Source: Tropicimonas sediminicola (GTDB lineage Bacteria > Pseudomonadota > Alphaproteobacteria > Rhodobacterales > Rhodobacteraceae). From it: DNA of 64,000 bases. A program made the position numbers and the translations under genes. The notes under the pieces were generated by a model, which was given only the letters and a program-made list of their open reading frames with translations, was not told the origin of the DNA and searched no databases. Location of the stretch: assembly GCF_900188335.1 (NCBI RefSeq), contig NZ_FZOY01000003.1, forward strand, positions 372,001-436,000, in the 5' to 3' direction. Each line of letters starts with the position of its first letter. The first letter of the stretch is position 1. Shown in pieces: positions 40,017-49,185 of this stretch.

Positions 40017-40496
40017 TCAGGCGTCGGTTTCGACGAAATCGGCAAGTTCGCCCCGGCAGAGCCGCCGCAGGCGGTCAGGCGCGATGCCGAAGACGTGGCG
40101 CGGCGTGCCGGCGGCGGCCCAGACCTCCTCGAAATCGGTCAGCCGCGGATCGAAATAGGCGCGGATCGGGTTGAGGTGCCCGACCGGGGAGACGCCGCCG
40201 ATGGCAAAGCCGGTGACCTCGCGTATCCGCGATCCGCTGGCCGGATGGCTGCCTTCGCCAAGCAGCTCGGCCACCGTCTCCGTGCAGACGCGGTTGCCGC
40301 CGGCGGTGACGAAGAGGGTCAGCTTGCCGCTGATCTCGCCCTCCACGACGATCGACTTGGCGATCTGGTCGAGTGCGCAGCCCACCGCGTCGGCGGCCTC
40401 GCGGGCGGTGCGGGTGCTGTCGGGCATCTCGCGCAGATCGTAGGGGGTGTCGGCCGCGTCGAGGGCGGCGATGACACGTTTCAGGCTCTTGCTCAT
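40017..40496 (-). CDS. YbaK/EbsC-type aminoacyl-tRNA deacylase
   Basis: 159 aa. INS-domain protein that hydrolyses mischarged tRNA (for example Cys-tRNA-Pro). The fold markers are AADAVGCALDQIAKSIVVEG (catalytic Lys region), LTLFVTAGGNRV, IREVTGFAIGGVSPVGH and the final VFGIAPDRLRRLC. The ATG at 40496 has GGAG about 15 bases upstream, a weak site; the longer open frame has no domain. It could also be one of the ProX or YeaK relatives; the substrate is not decided. Confidence 0.88.
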   Translation of the reverse strand: MSKSLKRVIAALDAADTPYDLREMPDSTRTAREAADAVGCALDQIAKSIVVEGEISGKLTLFVTAGGNRVCTETVAELLGEGSHPASGSRIREVTGFAIGGVSPVGHLNPIRAYFDPRLTDFEEVWAAAGTPRHVFGIAPDRLRRLCRGELADFVETDA

Positions 40497-40623
40497 CTCG
40501 CGGCGACTCCGTTCGGACGGTGGGTTGGGCCGGTGCAGCGCACCTTGACAGAGTGCATGGGCCGCGGGCGGGGGGGCGGTCAAGCGGATTGACCGGCGCG
40601 CGCCGCCGCGCCATCACTCCTGC

Positions 40624-43431
40624 ATGAGCTTCGCCCGCGCCATCACCCGCTCGCCCATCCCGTTCGACGCCGCTGCCGGGGCCGATGCCGCGGCCCGGTT
40701 TGCCGCGCTGCCGGCGGAGACGCGCGAGGTGCTGGCCGGGGCGGCGGGCTGCAGCAGTTTCCTGCGCGGCCTGATGGAGAAGGAAACCGGCTGGCTGGAG
40801 GCCGCGCTCGCCGCCGATCCCGCAAGCGTGCTGGAAGCCGAGTTCGAGGCGCTCCGGCAGGTCGAATGGACTGCTCTCAAGGGCGCGCTGCGGCAGGCGA
40901 AGCGCCGGGTGGCGCTCTATGTCGGGCTGGCCGACCTCGCCGGTGTCTGGACACTGGAGCAGGTCACCGGGGGGCTCACGGATTTCGCCGATCTCTCCGT
41001 CGATCTGGCAATGAAGGCCTCGATGGCGAGCGAGCTGAGGCGCGGCAAGTTTCCCGGACAGGGTGAAGAGGATCTCGGGACGGCGGCGGGGATGGTCGCG
41101 CTGGCTATGGGCAAGATGGGCGCGGGGGAGCTGAACTATTCCTCCGATATCGACCTGATCATGCTGTTCGACGACACCCGCTTTTCGGACGACGACTACC
41201 AGGAAGCGCGCGCGGCATTCATCAAGGCAACGCGGCGGATGACGGCGCTGCTGAGCGAAATCACCGGCGACGGCTATGTCTGGCGCACCGACCTGCGGCT
41301 GCGGCCGGACCCGTCGGTCACGCCGGTCTGCCTGTCGATGGAGGCGGCGGAGCGGTACTACGAGTCGGTCGGGCGCACCTGGGAACGTGCGGCTCATATC
41401 AAGGCGCGTCCCTGTGGCGGCGACATCGCGGCCGGCGAGGCTTACCTCGAGCGGTTGCGGCCGTTCATCTGGCGCAGGCACCTCGATTTCGCAGCGATCC
41501 AGGACGCCCACGACATGCGGCTCAAGATCAAGGAGCACAAGGGCCTGCACGAGACCGGCTGCCTCGAGGGCCGCAACCTGAAGCTCGGTCCGGGCGGCAT
41601 TCGCGAGATCGAGTTCTTTACCCAGACCCGGCAGATCATCGCCGGCGGGCGCGATCCCAGCCTGCGGGTCCGGGCTACCGTGCCCGCGCTGCGCAGGCTG
41701 GCCGAGACCGGCTGGATCCCGGCGGACCTCGCGGAGCGGTTCACCGGCCATTACCGGGCGCTGCGGGAGCTGGAACATCGGGTCCAGATGGTGGCCGACG
41801 CCCGTACCCATGCCCTGCCAAGCAGCGACGAGGGGTTCGACCGGATCGCGCGGATGTGCGGCGAGGGCGACACGGCACGGTTCCGCCGCGAGATCTCGGA
41901 CCGCCTCGCCGAGGTGCGCGCCGATGCGGAGAGCTTCTTTGCGCCGGGGCTGAAGGGGGCGAAGGGCGAGGGAGAGACGGTCGAGGAGCCGGAGATCGTT
42001 TCGCGCTGGCGGCACTACCCGGCGCTGCGTTCGGAGCGGGCGCAGGAAATCTTCGAGCGGCTGAAGCCCGATCTGCTGGCCCGCCTGAACGAGGCGCCCC
42101 GGCCTGACGAAGCGCTGACCGCCTTCGACGGCTTCCTCTCGGGGCTTCCGGCGGGTGTGCAGCTTTTCTCGCTGTTCGAGGCGAACCCCAACCTCCGGGC
42201 GCTTATCGTCGATATCGCCTCGACCGCGCCGGCGCTGGCGAGCTACCTGTCGAAGAACTCCGGCGTGCTCGACGCGGTCATCGGCGGCAGCTTTTTCGAG
42301 CCGTGGCCCGGAAGCGCCAAGCTTGCCCGCTCCCTGTCCGATCGGCTGGAGGCCGCGGGTGATTACGAGCAACAGCTCGATGCGGCCCGGCGCTGGCAGA
42401 AGGACTGGCATTTCCGGGCCGGTGTGCACCACCTGCGCGGGATCGTCGATGCCTCCGAGGCGGGCCGCCAGTTCGCCGATGTCGCCGAGGCCGTGCTCTG
42501 CGGGCTGATGCCGCGAATCGTCGAGAATTTCGCGCGACGCCACGGCCGGCCGCCCGGGCGCGGCGGGGTGGCGGTGGCGATGGGGTCGCTCGGTGCGCAC
42601 TGGATCAACGCCCGGTCGGATCTCGACCTGATCATGATCTACGACGCCGAGCAGGCCGATACGTCCGACGGCCCGCGCCCTTTGCCGGCCACGACCTATT
42701 ACGCGCGGCTGACCAAGGCGATCCTGACCGCGCTGACGGCACCGACGGCGGAGGGCCGGCTCTACGAGGTCGACATGCGGCTCCGGCCCTCGGGCAAGCA
42801 GGGGCCGGTAGCGACCTCGCTTTCGGCTTTCGACAGTTACCAGCACAAGGAGGCCTGGACCTGGGAGCACCTGGCGCTGACCCGCGCCCGCCCGATGGCG
42901 GGCAATGCGGCCGTGGGCGAGGAGGTGGAGCGCATCCGGCTGTCCGTTCTCGGTGCGAAGCGGGACGCCGGAAAGGTGCTGGAGGATGTGCGCGACATGC
43001 GCCGCAGGCTTGCCGAGGCCAAGGGCCAGCAGGGGCCGCTCGACGTCAAGACCGGCCCCGGCGGGATGCAGGACATCGAACTGGTGGCCCAGGCGGGCGC
43101 TCTGCTCTCCGGCGCGCGCGCCCGGCGGACCGTGGCGCAGCTTCAGGCGGGGGCGCGGCTTGGCTGGCTGACCCGCGAGGAGGCCGAACAGCTCGCCGCG
43201 GCCTACAGGCTGGCGCGCTCCGTGCAGAGCGTGGGCCGGCTCATCTTGGAGGGGCCGCTCGATCCCGAGACGCTCGGCCAAGGCTGCTGCGAGGTGCTGC
43301 TGCGGGAGACCGGGCTGGAGAGCGTGGAGGCGCTGACCGCTGCGCTCGCCGAGAAGCGTTCGGCGGCTGCTGGCATCATCGATGCGACGCTGGAGCGTCT
43401 GCCGCCGGATACGGCGGAGGGTGCGGCGTGA
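40624..43431 (+). CDS. glnE: Bifunctional glutamine synthetase adenylyltransferase/deadenylylase
   Basis: 935 aa, near the usual length. Adds or removes AMP on glutamine synthetase in response to PII and glutamine. Two nucleotidyltransferase domains are visible: GAGELNYSSDIDLIMLFD near residue 165-182 (deadenylylase half) and SLGAHWINARSDLDLIMIYD near 655 (adenylylase half), each with the metal-binding Asp-x-Asp. KLGPGGIREIEFF and KTGPGGMQDIELVAQ are the paired linker motifs. No clear Shine-Dalgarno precedes the ATG. Coupled to the next small gene by GTGA. Confidence 0.96.
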   Translation: MSFARAITRSPIPFDAAAGADAAARFAALPAETREVLAGAAGCSSFLRGLMEKETGWLEAALAADPASVLEAEFEALRQVEWTALKGALRQAKRRVALYVGLADLAGVWTLEQVTGGLTDFADLSVDLAMKASMASELRRGKFPGQGEEDLGTAAGMVALAMGKMGAGELNYSSDIDLIMLFDDTRFSDDDYQEARAAFIKATRRMTALLSEITGDGYVWRTDLRLRPDPSVTPVCLSMEAAERYYESVGRTWERAAHIKARPCGGDIAAGEAYLERLRPFIWRRHLDFAAIQDAHDMRLKIKEHKGLHETGCLEGRNLKLGPGGIREIEFFTQTRQIIAGGRDPSLRVRATVPALRRLAETGWIPADLAERFTGHYRALRELEHRVQMVADARTHALPSSDEGFDRIARMCGEGDTARFRREISDRLAEVRADAESFFAPGLKGAKGEGETVEEPEIVSRWRHYPALRSERAQEIFERLKPDLLARLNEAPRPDEALTAFDGFLSGLPAGVQLFSLFEANPNLRALIVDIASTAPALASYLSKNSGVLDAVIGGSFFEPWPGSAKLARSLSDRLEAAGDYEQQLDAARRWQKDWHFRAGVHHLRGIVDASEAGRQFADVAEAVLCGLMPRIVENFARRHGRPPGRGGVAVAMGSLGAHWINARSDLDLIMIYDAEQADTSDGPRPLPATTYYARLTKAILTALTAPTAEGRLYEVDMRLRPSGKQGPVATSLSAFDSYQHKEAWTWEHLALTRARPMAGNAAVGEEVERIRLSVLGAKRDAGKVLEDVRDMRRRLAEAKGQQGPLDVKTGPGGMQDIELVAQAGALLSGARARRTVAQLQAGARLGWLTREEAEQLAAAYRLARSVQSVGRLILEGPLDPETLGQGCCEVLLRETGLESVEALTAALAEKRSAAAGIIDATLERLPPDTAEGAA

Positions 43432-43715
43432 AGGGAGATTGGGCTGATCCCAAGGCGCTGATCGCCGAGGCCTATCGTATCGAGGGGATCGGCGCGCCGG
43501 AATGCCGGTCGATCTTCATGGACTGGGCGCTTTCGCTGCCGGAGGAAACCGACCAGCGCGGCGCGCTGGAGGCGCTTCTGGCGCGCCATGGCGCCGAGGC
43601 GCCCGAGCATCCGATGAGCCGGGTCCTGATCGAGGGGCTGGCGGAGGGCCGGCCCGCCAGCCGCCGGGGCGGATGGCGCGGACGGCGCGGGGGGCGGGTG
43701 CCGCCGGCAGATTAG
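43428..43715 (+). CDS. Small protein of unknown function coupled to glnE
   Basis: 95 aa with a GTG start that overlaps the glnE stop (GTGA). The core KALIAEAYRIEGIGAPECRSIFMDWALSLPEE has the look of a conserved small helical protein; the C-terminus is Arg/Gly-rich (RRGGWRGRRGGRVP), unusual and perhaps nucleic-acid binding. Coupling to glnE hints at nitrogen control. I do not recognise a characterised family. Confidence 0.75.
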   Translation: MKGDWADPKALIAEAYRIEGIGAPECRSIFMDWALSLPEETDQRGALEALLARHGAEAPEHPMSRVLIEGLAEGRPASRRGGWRGRRGGRVPPAD

Positions 43716-43734
43716 CGCGGCACCCTGACGAAGA

Positions 43735-44376
43735 TCAGGCGCTGAGCGCCGCGGCCTCGCGGGCCAGTTCCTCGATCGCCTTCCAGTCTCCTGCGGCGAC
43801 GAGCTTGGCCGGTGCGACCCAGCTTCCGCCAACGCAGATCGTGTTGGACAGGCCGAGATAGGTCGGCGCGTTCTGGGGCGTGACGCCGCCGGTCGGGCAG
43901 AACTTGATCTGCGGGATCGGCGCGCCGATGCCCTTGAGCGCCGCGGCGCCGCCGGCGGCTTCGGCGGGGAAGAACTTCAGGGTCGTGTAGCCGCGTTCCA
44001 GGAGCGCCATCGCCTCGCTCGCGGTTGCCGCGCCGGGCAGCAGTGGCAGGTCCTGCGCCTCGCAGGCATCGAGCAGCCGGTCGGTCGCGCCGGGAGACAC
44101 GCCGAACCGCGCCCCGGCCGCCTTGGCCGCCGCGACGTCCTCGGGGGTGAGCAGGGTGCCGGCACCGACGACGCCGCCCTCGACCTTCGACATCTCGCGG
44201 ATCGCGTCGAGCGCCACCGGCGTGCGCAGCGTCACCTCGAGCGCCGGCAGGCCGCCGGCCACGAGCGCCTCGGCGAGCGGCCGGGCGCTGGCGACGTCGT
44301 CGATCACCAGGACGGGGACGACCGGCGCCAGGCGGCAGATCTCGGCGGTCTTCAGGCTGGCTTCCTGTGGTGTCAT
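43735..44376 (-). CDS. eda: KDPG aldolase (2-keto-3-deoxy-6-phosphogluconate aldolase)
   Basis: 213 aa. Last step of the Entner-Doudoroff pathway: KDPG to pyruvate and glyceraldehyde 3-phosphate by Schiff base. Schiff-base Lys134 in YTTLKFFPAE; Glu47 in ALEVTLRTP; GAGTLLTPED; KFCPTGGVTPQNA. The ATG at 44376 follows AGAGGAAC. It lies 213 bases downstream of edd on the same strand; the gap holds two facing copies of repeat A that may set the ratio of the two enzymes. Confidence 0.96.
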   Translation of the reverse strand: MTPQEASLKTAEICRLAPVVPVLVIDDVASARPLAEALVAGGLPALEVTLRTPVALDAIREMSKVEGGVVGAGTLLTPEDVAAAKAAGARFGVSPGATDRLLDACEAQDLPLLPGAATASEAMALLERGYTTLKFFPAEAAGGAAALKGIGAPIPQIKFCPTGGVTPQNAPTYLGLSNTICVGGSWVAPAKLVAAGDWKAIEELAREAAALSA

Positions 44377-44420
44377 TCTCTGTTCCTCTGATTGGCCGGA
44401 CGGCACGTGTCAGCGCGGCG

Positions 44421-44449
44421 CCGGGTTGGGTATTTCAGCCAAGAAGACA
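44421..44449 (+). repeat. Intergenic repeat A, copy 3 (plus orientation)
   Basis: CCGGGTTGGGTATTTCAGCC followed by AAGAAGACA. It faces copy 4 at 44505-44530, and the two can pair in the edd-eda transcript. Confidence 0.5.
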
Positions 44450-44504
44450 GGCCGGCCACCGCCGGTCTGCTCCCCCCATCACTGTCCGCGCAGGACCTCT
44501 GTTC

Positions 44505-44530
44505 CGTCTCTTTGGCAAAAATACCCTGAC
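44505..44530 (-). repeat. Intergenic repeat A, copy 4 (minus orientation)
   Basis: On the minus strand: GTCAGGGTATTTTTGCC then AAAGAGACG. Pairing with copy 3: GGGTATTT/AAATACCC (8 bp) and GCCAA/TTGGC (5 bp), giving an interrupted stem of about 20 bases with a loop of about 60. Confidence 0.5.
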
Positions 44531-44589
44531 GCGCGCAGAAAGACCCTGAGCTAGCATATCAGTCAAGTGCACTATTGCCGCGCCACGGG

Positions 44590-46395
44590 TCAGAGCACGG
44601 CGCAGGCGCCTTCCGTGGCGGGGCCTGCATTGCGGCGGAAGGTCTCGAAAAGGTCGCGTCCGAGGCCGTGGGTATTGGCAGAGAGGTCTGCCTGGACGGG
44701 CGCGCGCTCGGCAAAACCGTCTTCGAGAACGTCCAGCGTGCCCGCGACCGCATCGACGCGGACCATGTCGCCGTCCCGCACCCTGGCGATCGGACCGCCG
44801 GAGGCGGCTTCGGGTGTGACGTGGATCGCCGCCGGCACCTTGCCCGAAGCGCCGGACATCCGCCCGTCGGTGACCAGTGCCACCTTGAGGCCGCGATCCT
44901 GAAGGACGGCAAGGGTCGGGGTCAGGCTGTGCAGTTCCGGCATCCCGTTGGCGCCGGGGCCCTGGAAGCGGACGACGACGACGGTGTCCTCGGTGAACTC
45001 ACCGGCCTTGAAGGCCGTCTTGACTACCTCCTGGTCGTGGAACACGCGGGCGCGGGCTTCGATCACGTGCCGCTCGGGCGCGACGGCCGAGACCTTCATC
45101 ACTCCGTGGCCCAACGAGCCCTTGAGCTGTTTCAGGCCGCCCGTCGGCTGGAACGGGCTGGCGGCGGGGCGCAGGATCTTGTCGTTGAGCGTCTCGCCGG
45201 CGCCTTCCTCCCAGACCAGTTCGCCGTTCTGGAGCTTCGGCTCGCGGGTGTAGAGTGCGAGCCCGTCGCCGGCGACGGTGCGTGTGTCGGGGTGCAGCAG
45301 ACCGGCCTTGAGAAGCTCGCCGATCATGAAGCCGAGGCCGCCCGCGGCGTGGAAATGGTTCACGTCCGCGAGGCCGTTGGGATAGACCTTGGCCAGCAGC
45401 GGGACGACGTCGGAGAGGTCCGCGAAGTCTTCCAGGCCGAGCCGGATCCCCGCCGCCCGTGCCATCGCGGGCAGGTGCAGGATCAGGTTGGTCGACCCGC
45501 CCGTGGCCATCAGCCCGACCATGCCGTTGACGAAGGCCCGCTCGTCGAGCACCTCGCCCGCCGGGGTGTATTCGTTGCCGAGCGCGGTGATCTCGGCCGC
45601 GCGCTTGGCGCCGGCGACGGTCAGCGCATCGCGCAGCGGCGTGTTCGGGGTGACGAAACTGGCGCCGGGCAGGTGCAGCCCCATGAATTCCATCAGCATC
45701 TGGTTGGTGTTCGCGGTGCCGTAGAAGGTGCAGGTGCCCGGCCCGTGGTAGGAGGCCATCTCGGCCTCCATCAGCTTGTCGCGACCGACCTCGCCGGTGG
45801 CGAATTGCTGGCGGACGCGGGCCTTCTCGTCGTTCGGCAGGCCACTCGTCATGGGGCCGGCGGGCAGGAACACCGCCGGCAGGTGCGAGAAGCTCGCCGC
45901 TGCCATCACCAGCCCCGGTACGATCTTGTCGCAGACGCCCAGGAAGAGCGCGGAATCGAAGGTGTTGTGGCTGAGCGCGACGGCCGAGGCCATGGCGATC
46001 ACGTCGCGCGAGAAGAGCGACAGCTCCATTCCGGTCTGGCCCTGGGTGACGCCGTCGCACATCGCCGGCACGCCGCCTGCGACCTGGGCCGTGGCGCCGG
46101 CCTCGCGGGCCGCTCGGCGGATCAGGTCAGGGTAGCGTTCGAACGGCTGGTGGGCGGAGAGCATGTCGTTGTAGGCGGTAACGATCCCGATATTGGGCGC
46201 GCGTCCCTCTGCAAGTGCTGCCTTGTCCTCGCCCATCGCCGCATAGGCATGGGCCTGGTTGCCACAGGTCAGATGCGCCCGGGCCGGACCGGCCTCCGCC
46301 GCCTTCTGCATCTGTTCCAGATAGGCGTGGCGGCTGTCGTGGCTGCGCTCGCGGATGCGTTCGGTGACGCGGGCGACCGTGGCGTTGAGGTCCAT
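44590..46395 (-). CDS. edd: 6-phosphogluconate dehydratase
   Basis: 601 aa. First committed step of the Entner-Doudoroff pathway: 6-phosphogluconate to KDPG; IlvD/Edd family with an iron-sulfur cluster. [46 protein letters not shown] (cluster Cys), [37 protein letters not shown], and [24 protein letters not shown] perfect 12-bp palindromic operator lies 38 bases upstream. Confidence 0.97.
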   Translation of the reverse strand: MDLNATVARVTERIRERSHDSRHAYLEQMQKAAEAGPARAHLTCGNQAHAYAAMGEDKAALAEGRAPNIGIVTAYNDMLSAHQPFERYPDLIRRAAREAGATAQVAGGVPAMCDGVTQGQTGMELSLFSRDVIAMASAVALSHNTFDSALFLGVCDKIVPGLVMAAASFSHLPAVFLPAGPMTSGLPNDEKARVRQQFATGEVGRDKLMEAEMASYHGPGTCTFYGTANTNQMLMEFMGLHLPGASFVTPNTPLRDALTVAGAKRAAEITALGNEYTPAGEVLDERAFVNGMVGLMATGGSTNLILHLPAMARAAGIRLGLEDFADLSDVVPLLAKVYPNGLADVNHFHAAGGLGFMIGELLKAGLLHPDTRTVAGDGLALYTREPKLQNGELVWEEGAGETLNDKILRPAASPFQPTGGLKQLKGSLGHGVMKVSAVAPERHVIEARARVFHDQEVVKTAFKAGEFTEDTVVVVRFQGPGANGMPELHSLTPTLAVLQDRGLKVALVTDGRMSGASGKVPAAIHVTPEAASGGPIARVRDGDMVRVDAVAGTLDVLEDGFAERAPVQADLSANTHGLGRDLFETFRRNAGPATEGACAVL

Positions 46396-46432
46396 GGAAC
46401 TCTCTCCCTTGCTGATGCCGGTGACTTAGCAG

Positions 46433-46451
46433 GTTAGCGCTAACGGATCAA
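46433..46451 (-). promoter_or_regulatory. LacI-type operator upstream of edd
   Basis: GTTAGCGCTAAC (46433-46444) is a perfect 12-bp palindrome with a central CG and the half-site form typical of LacI-family sugar regulators. Minus-strand TTGATC (46446-46451) next to it could be a -35, which would place the operator between -35 and -10; the -10 is not clear. No LacI-type gene is in the window. Confidence 0.55.
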
Positions 46452-46603
46452 ATCCTTCCCCAGCCGGGAAGATCGCGGCAAATGCGCCGCCTGAGCCGTG
46501 CACTAGGGCGCGAGGCACAGGCGGCCCGAACAGTGTAGACGAACTGCGCCGCTCGCGCACGGGCGGGCTTTCGCAAGCCGCCGCGAGCGGATAGACCGCG
46601 CGC

Positions 46604-47806
46604 ATGACAACAGATCTGCCTCTCCCCACCGTCCGTCTGCGCCCCAAGGGCGATGCCCGCGCGCTGCGGCACGGATTCCCCTGGGTCTATGCCGACGAAC
46701 TCGTCGTCGATCGGCGGACGCGGGCGCTCGACGCCGGCACCATCGCCCTGCTGGAGGATGCCGAGCGGCGCCCGCTCGGCCTCGTGGCGCTGAACGGCCA
46801 GTCCAAGATCATCGCCCGTATGCTCGACCGCGACCCGGCGGCGTCCATCGATGCCGCCTGGTTCGAGGAGCGGATCGCGCGGGCGCTGGCGCTGCGCGAA
46901 CGGCTCTTCGATGCGCCGTTCTACCGGCTGATCCATGCGGAGGCCGATGGTCTTCCCGGCGTGGTCATCGACCGCTTCGGCGACGCGGCGGTGATCCAAC
47001 CCAACGCCGCCTGGGCGGAGTTGCGGCTCGCCGAGATCGCGGCGGCACTGAAGGCCGTCACCGGCGTCTCGGTGCTGGTCAAGAACGGCACCGGCCGTGC
47101 CCGCGGGCTGGAAGGGCTGCCGGAGGAGACCCTGCTGCTCGAAGGTGCGCTGGATGGCCCGGTGCCGGTGCCGATGAACGGCGCGACCTACATGGCCGAC
47201 CTGATGGGCGGCCAGAAGACCGGCCTGTTCTACGACCAGCGCCCGAACCACGCCTTCGCCGCGCGGCTGGCGGGAGGCGGGCGCGTGCTCGACGTGTTTT
47301 CCCATGTGGGAGGCTTCGGCCTCGCGTCTCTGGCGGCCGGCGCGGCATCGGCGCTCAGCGTCGACGGATCAGCCGCGGCGCTGGAGCTGGCCGAGGCCGG
47401 GGCTGCGGCGGCCGGCGTCGCGGACCGGTTCGAGACCCGCAAGGGCGATGCCTTCGCGGTGATGGAGGCGCTGGCCGAGGAAGGGCAGACCTTCGACCTC
47501 GTGGTCTGCGACCCGCCGGCCTTCGCGCCCAGCCGGCAGGCGCTGGACGCCGGCCTGCGCGCCTACGAGCGCGTGGCGCGGCTCGCCGCACCGCTGGTGG
47601 CGCCAGGCGGCTACCTGGGACTGTGTTCCTGCTCGCACGCCGCCGATCTCTCGAAGTTCCGTAACGCTTCGGCCCGCGGCATCGGCCGTGGCGGCCGGCG
47701 CGCGCAACTGCTGCACACCGGCTTCGCCGGCCCGGACCACCCGATGCTGCCGCAACTCGCCGAGAGCGGCTATCTCAAGGCGCTGTTCTTCCGGCTCGTG
47801 CCCTGA
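46604..47806 (+). CDS. Class I rRNA (cytosine) methyltransferase, RlmI-like
   Basis: 400 aa. An N-terminal PUA-like domain (RLRPKGDARALRHGFPWVYADEL) is followed by an EEHEE linker and a SAM-binding Rossmann domain: motif I VLDVFSHVGGFGLAS near residue 227 and DPPAF near 303 (motif IV). GQKTGLFYDQRPNH before motif I and SCSHAADL after motif IV are typical of RlmI, which makes m5C1962 in 23S rRNA. Substrate in this organism is inferred. Overlaps the PIN gene by one base (TGATG). Confidence 0.9.
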   Translation: MTTDLPLPTVRLRPKGDARALRHGFPWVYADELVVDRRTRALDAGTIALLEDAERRPLGLVALNGQSKIIARMLDRDPAASIDAAWFEERIARALALRERLFDAPFYRLIHAEADGLPGVVIDRFGDAAVIQPNAAWAELRLAEIAAALKAVTGVSVLVKNGTGRARGLEGLPEETLLLEGALDGPVPVPMNGATYMADLMGGQKTGLFYDQRPNHAFAARLAGGGRVLDVFSHVGGFGLASLAAGAASALSVDGSAAALELAEAGAAAAGVADRFETRKGDAFAVMEALAEEGQTFDLVVCDPPAFAPSRQALDAGLRAYERVARLAAPLVAPGGYLGLCSCSHAADLSKFRNASARGIGRGGRRAQLLHTGFAGPDHPMLPQLAESGYLKALFFRLVP

Positions 47807-48348
47807 TGCGGGTGCTGATCGACGCCTGCGTGCTCTATCCGACCGTGATGCGGGAGGTGGTGCTGGGCGTCGCGGGGCAGGGGCTGTTCGAACCGCTCTG
47901 GTCGGACCGGCTGCTGGAGGAATGGGCCCGCGCCGCCGCCCGCCGTGGCCCGCTCGACGAGGCGCAGGCACGGGGCGAGATCGCGCTGGTCCGCGCGGCC
48001 TGGCCCAAAGCCAGCGTGCAGCCGCGCGACGGTGATCTTGCGCGGCTCTGGCTGCCCGACGAGAACGACATCCATGTTCTTGCCGCCGCCGTGGCCGGCT
48101 CGGCCGACCTGATCCTGACCCTGAATATCCGCGACTTCCCACGGAATATCCTCTCCGAGGAAGGGTTGGACCGCGCCGACCCGGACGGCTTTCTTCACCG
48201 GCTCTGGCAGGATCACCCCGAAAAGGTCGCCCGCGCGGCGGAACAGGTGCTGCGCCAGGCACGGCAGATGGACGACGTTCCGCACGAGATGCGGCCGCTG
48301 CTCAAGAAGGCTCGCCTCCCGCGTCTTGCAAAGGCGCTCGCAGGTTAG
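47806..48348 (+). CDS. PIN-domain protein (putative ribonuclease)
   Basis: 180 aa. The PIN fold has the acidic residues expected for a metal-dependent RNase: Asp6 in VLIDACVLYP, the LPDENDIHVLAAA stretch, and LTLNIRDFP near the end of the core. A helical C-terminal extension follows. It is coupled to an rRNA methyltransferase by a one-base overlap rather than to an antitoxin, so it does not look like a VapBC pair; it may act in rRNA or tRNA processing. No small antitoxin gene is seen on either side. Confidence 0.82.
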   Translation: MRVLIDACVLYPTVMREVVLGVAGQGLFEPLWSDRLLEEWARAAARRGPLDEAQARGEIALVRAAWPKASVQPRDGDLARLWLPDENDIHVLAAAVAGSADLILTLNIRDFPRNILSEEGLDRADPDGFLHRLWQDHPEKVARAAEQVLRQARQMDDVPHEMRPLLKKARLPRLAKALAG

Positions 48349-48384
48349 GCGTTCCGCCTCGCCAGGGCTCCGGCGCGGACCGTG

Positions 48385-49050
48385 TCAGCCGAGCAGGCGG
48401 TCGACCAGTGCCGGCAACTCGTCGAAATGGTCGAGCAGCGCCTCGGGTTCCATGCCGGCGACGGCGCGGCCTTCGGGGCCGAAGGTCACCAGCACGCAGG
48501 GAACGCCGGTTGCGCGTGCCGTTTCCCGGTCGGTAACCGTGTCGCCCACCAGCAGCGAGCGTTCGACCGCGCCGCCGGCCAGCGTCACCGCCGCGCGGTA
48601 GGGGGCGGGGTCGGGCTTGCGCACCGGCAGCGTGTCTGCGCCGATCAGCGAGGCAAAGGCCCCACGCACGCCGAGCCGCTGCAGCAGGGTCTCGGCCAGG
48701 CCTTGGGGCTTGTTGGTGCAGATCCCCACGGCCACGCCACGCCCGGTCAGCGCCTCCACCGCCTCCATCGCACCCGGGTAAAGCCGCGTGTGCACGTCGA
48801 TCGCGGCGCCGTAATGGGCGAGAAGGGCGGGATATTCCCGGTCCACCTGCGTTTCGGCGTCGTCCGCCTGCAGCCGCTCGAAACCCAGCCGCAGCATGGC
48901 GCGACCGCCGCGAAAGGCGGTGGCGGCGTCGGCCCGGGGATCGAGCGGCGCGCCGAGGCCGCGGTTCTCGAAGCACCGGTTCGCCGCGGCGATGAGGTCG
49001 CCGCTGGTGTCCGCGAGCGTTCCGTCCAGATCGAAGATCACCGTGCGCAT
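48385..49050 (-). CDS. gph: Phosphoglycolate phosphatase (HAD family)
   Basis: 221 aa. Dephosphorylates 2-phosphoglycolate from DNA repair or the oxygenase reaction of RuBisCO. HAD motif I FDLDGTLADT with Asp7 and Asp9; motif II region GICTNKPQGLAE; motif III KPDPAPYR; motif IV LVGDTVTDRETA. The ATG at 49050 follows GGAGGG. Other HAD substrates are possible. Divergent from glmU. Confidence 0.88.
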   Translation of the reverse strand: MRTVIFDLDGTLADTSGDLIAAANRCFENRGLGAPLDPRADAATAFRGGRAMLRLGFERLQADDAETQVDREYPALLAHYGAAIDVHTRLYPGAMEAVEALTGRGVAVGICTNKPQGLAETLLQRLGVRGAFASLIGADTLPVRKPDPAPYRAAVTLAGGAVERSLLVGDTVTDRETARATGVPCVLVTFGPEGRAVAGMEPEALLDHFDELPALVDRLLG

Positions 49051-49128
49051 CCGTGCCCTCCAGGTCGCTTCGGCGGGCCGCCGCCGAGCCATGTTTCAGA
49101 GTGTCACCGCATTTGACCGGGAAGCCCC

Positions 49129-49156
49129 TTGCGGCGCGCCCGGCCTCGCGTATTAC
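49129..49156 (+). promoter_or_regulatory. Possible promoter of glmU-glmS
   Basis: TTGCGG (49129-49134), a 16-base spacer and TATTAC (49151-49156), about 30 bases before the glmU ATG. Hexamers match consensus at 3 and 4 of 6 bases, so this is a moderate candidate. Confidence 0.35.
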
Positions 49157-49185
49157 GGAAGCCGGTTGAAGAAAAGAGATTTGCG

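Noticed and set aside
40075-43281. A 1068-codon minus-strand open frame across glnE
   Set aside because: Same reason: glnE on the plus strand has both catalytic domains, and the minus-strand product is low-complexity Arg/Pro/Gly-rich sequence.
47806-48384. A VapBC toxin-antitoxin pair
   Set aside because: The PIN gene is coupled to a methyltransferase and no small antitoxin gene lies on either side.
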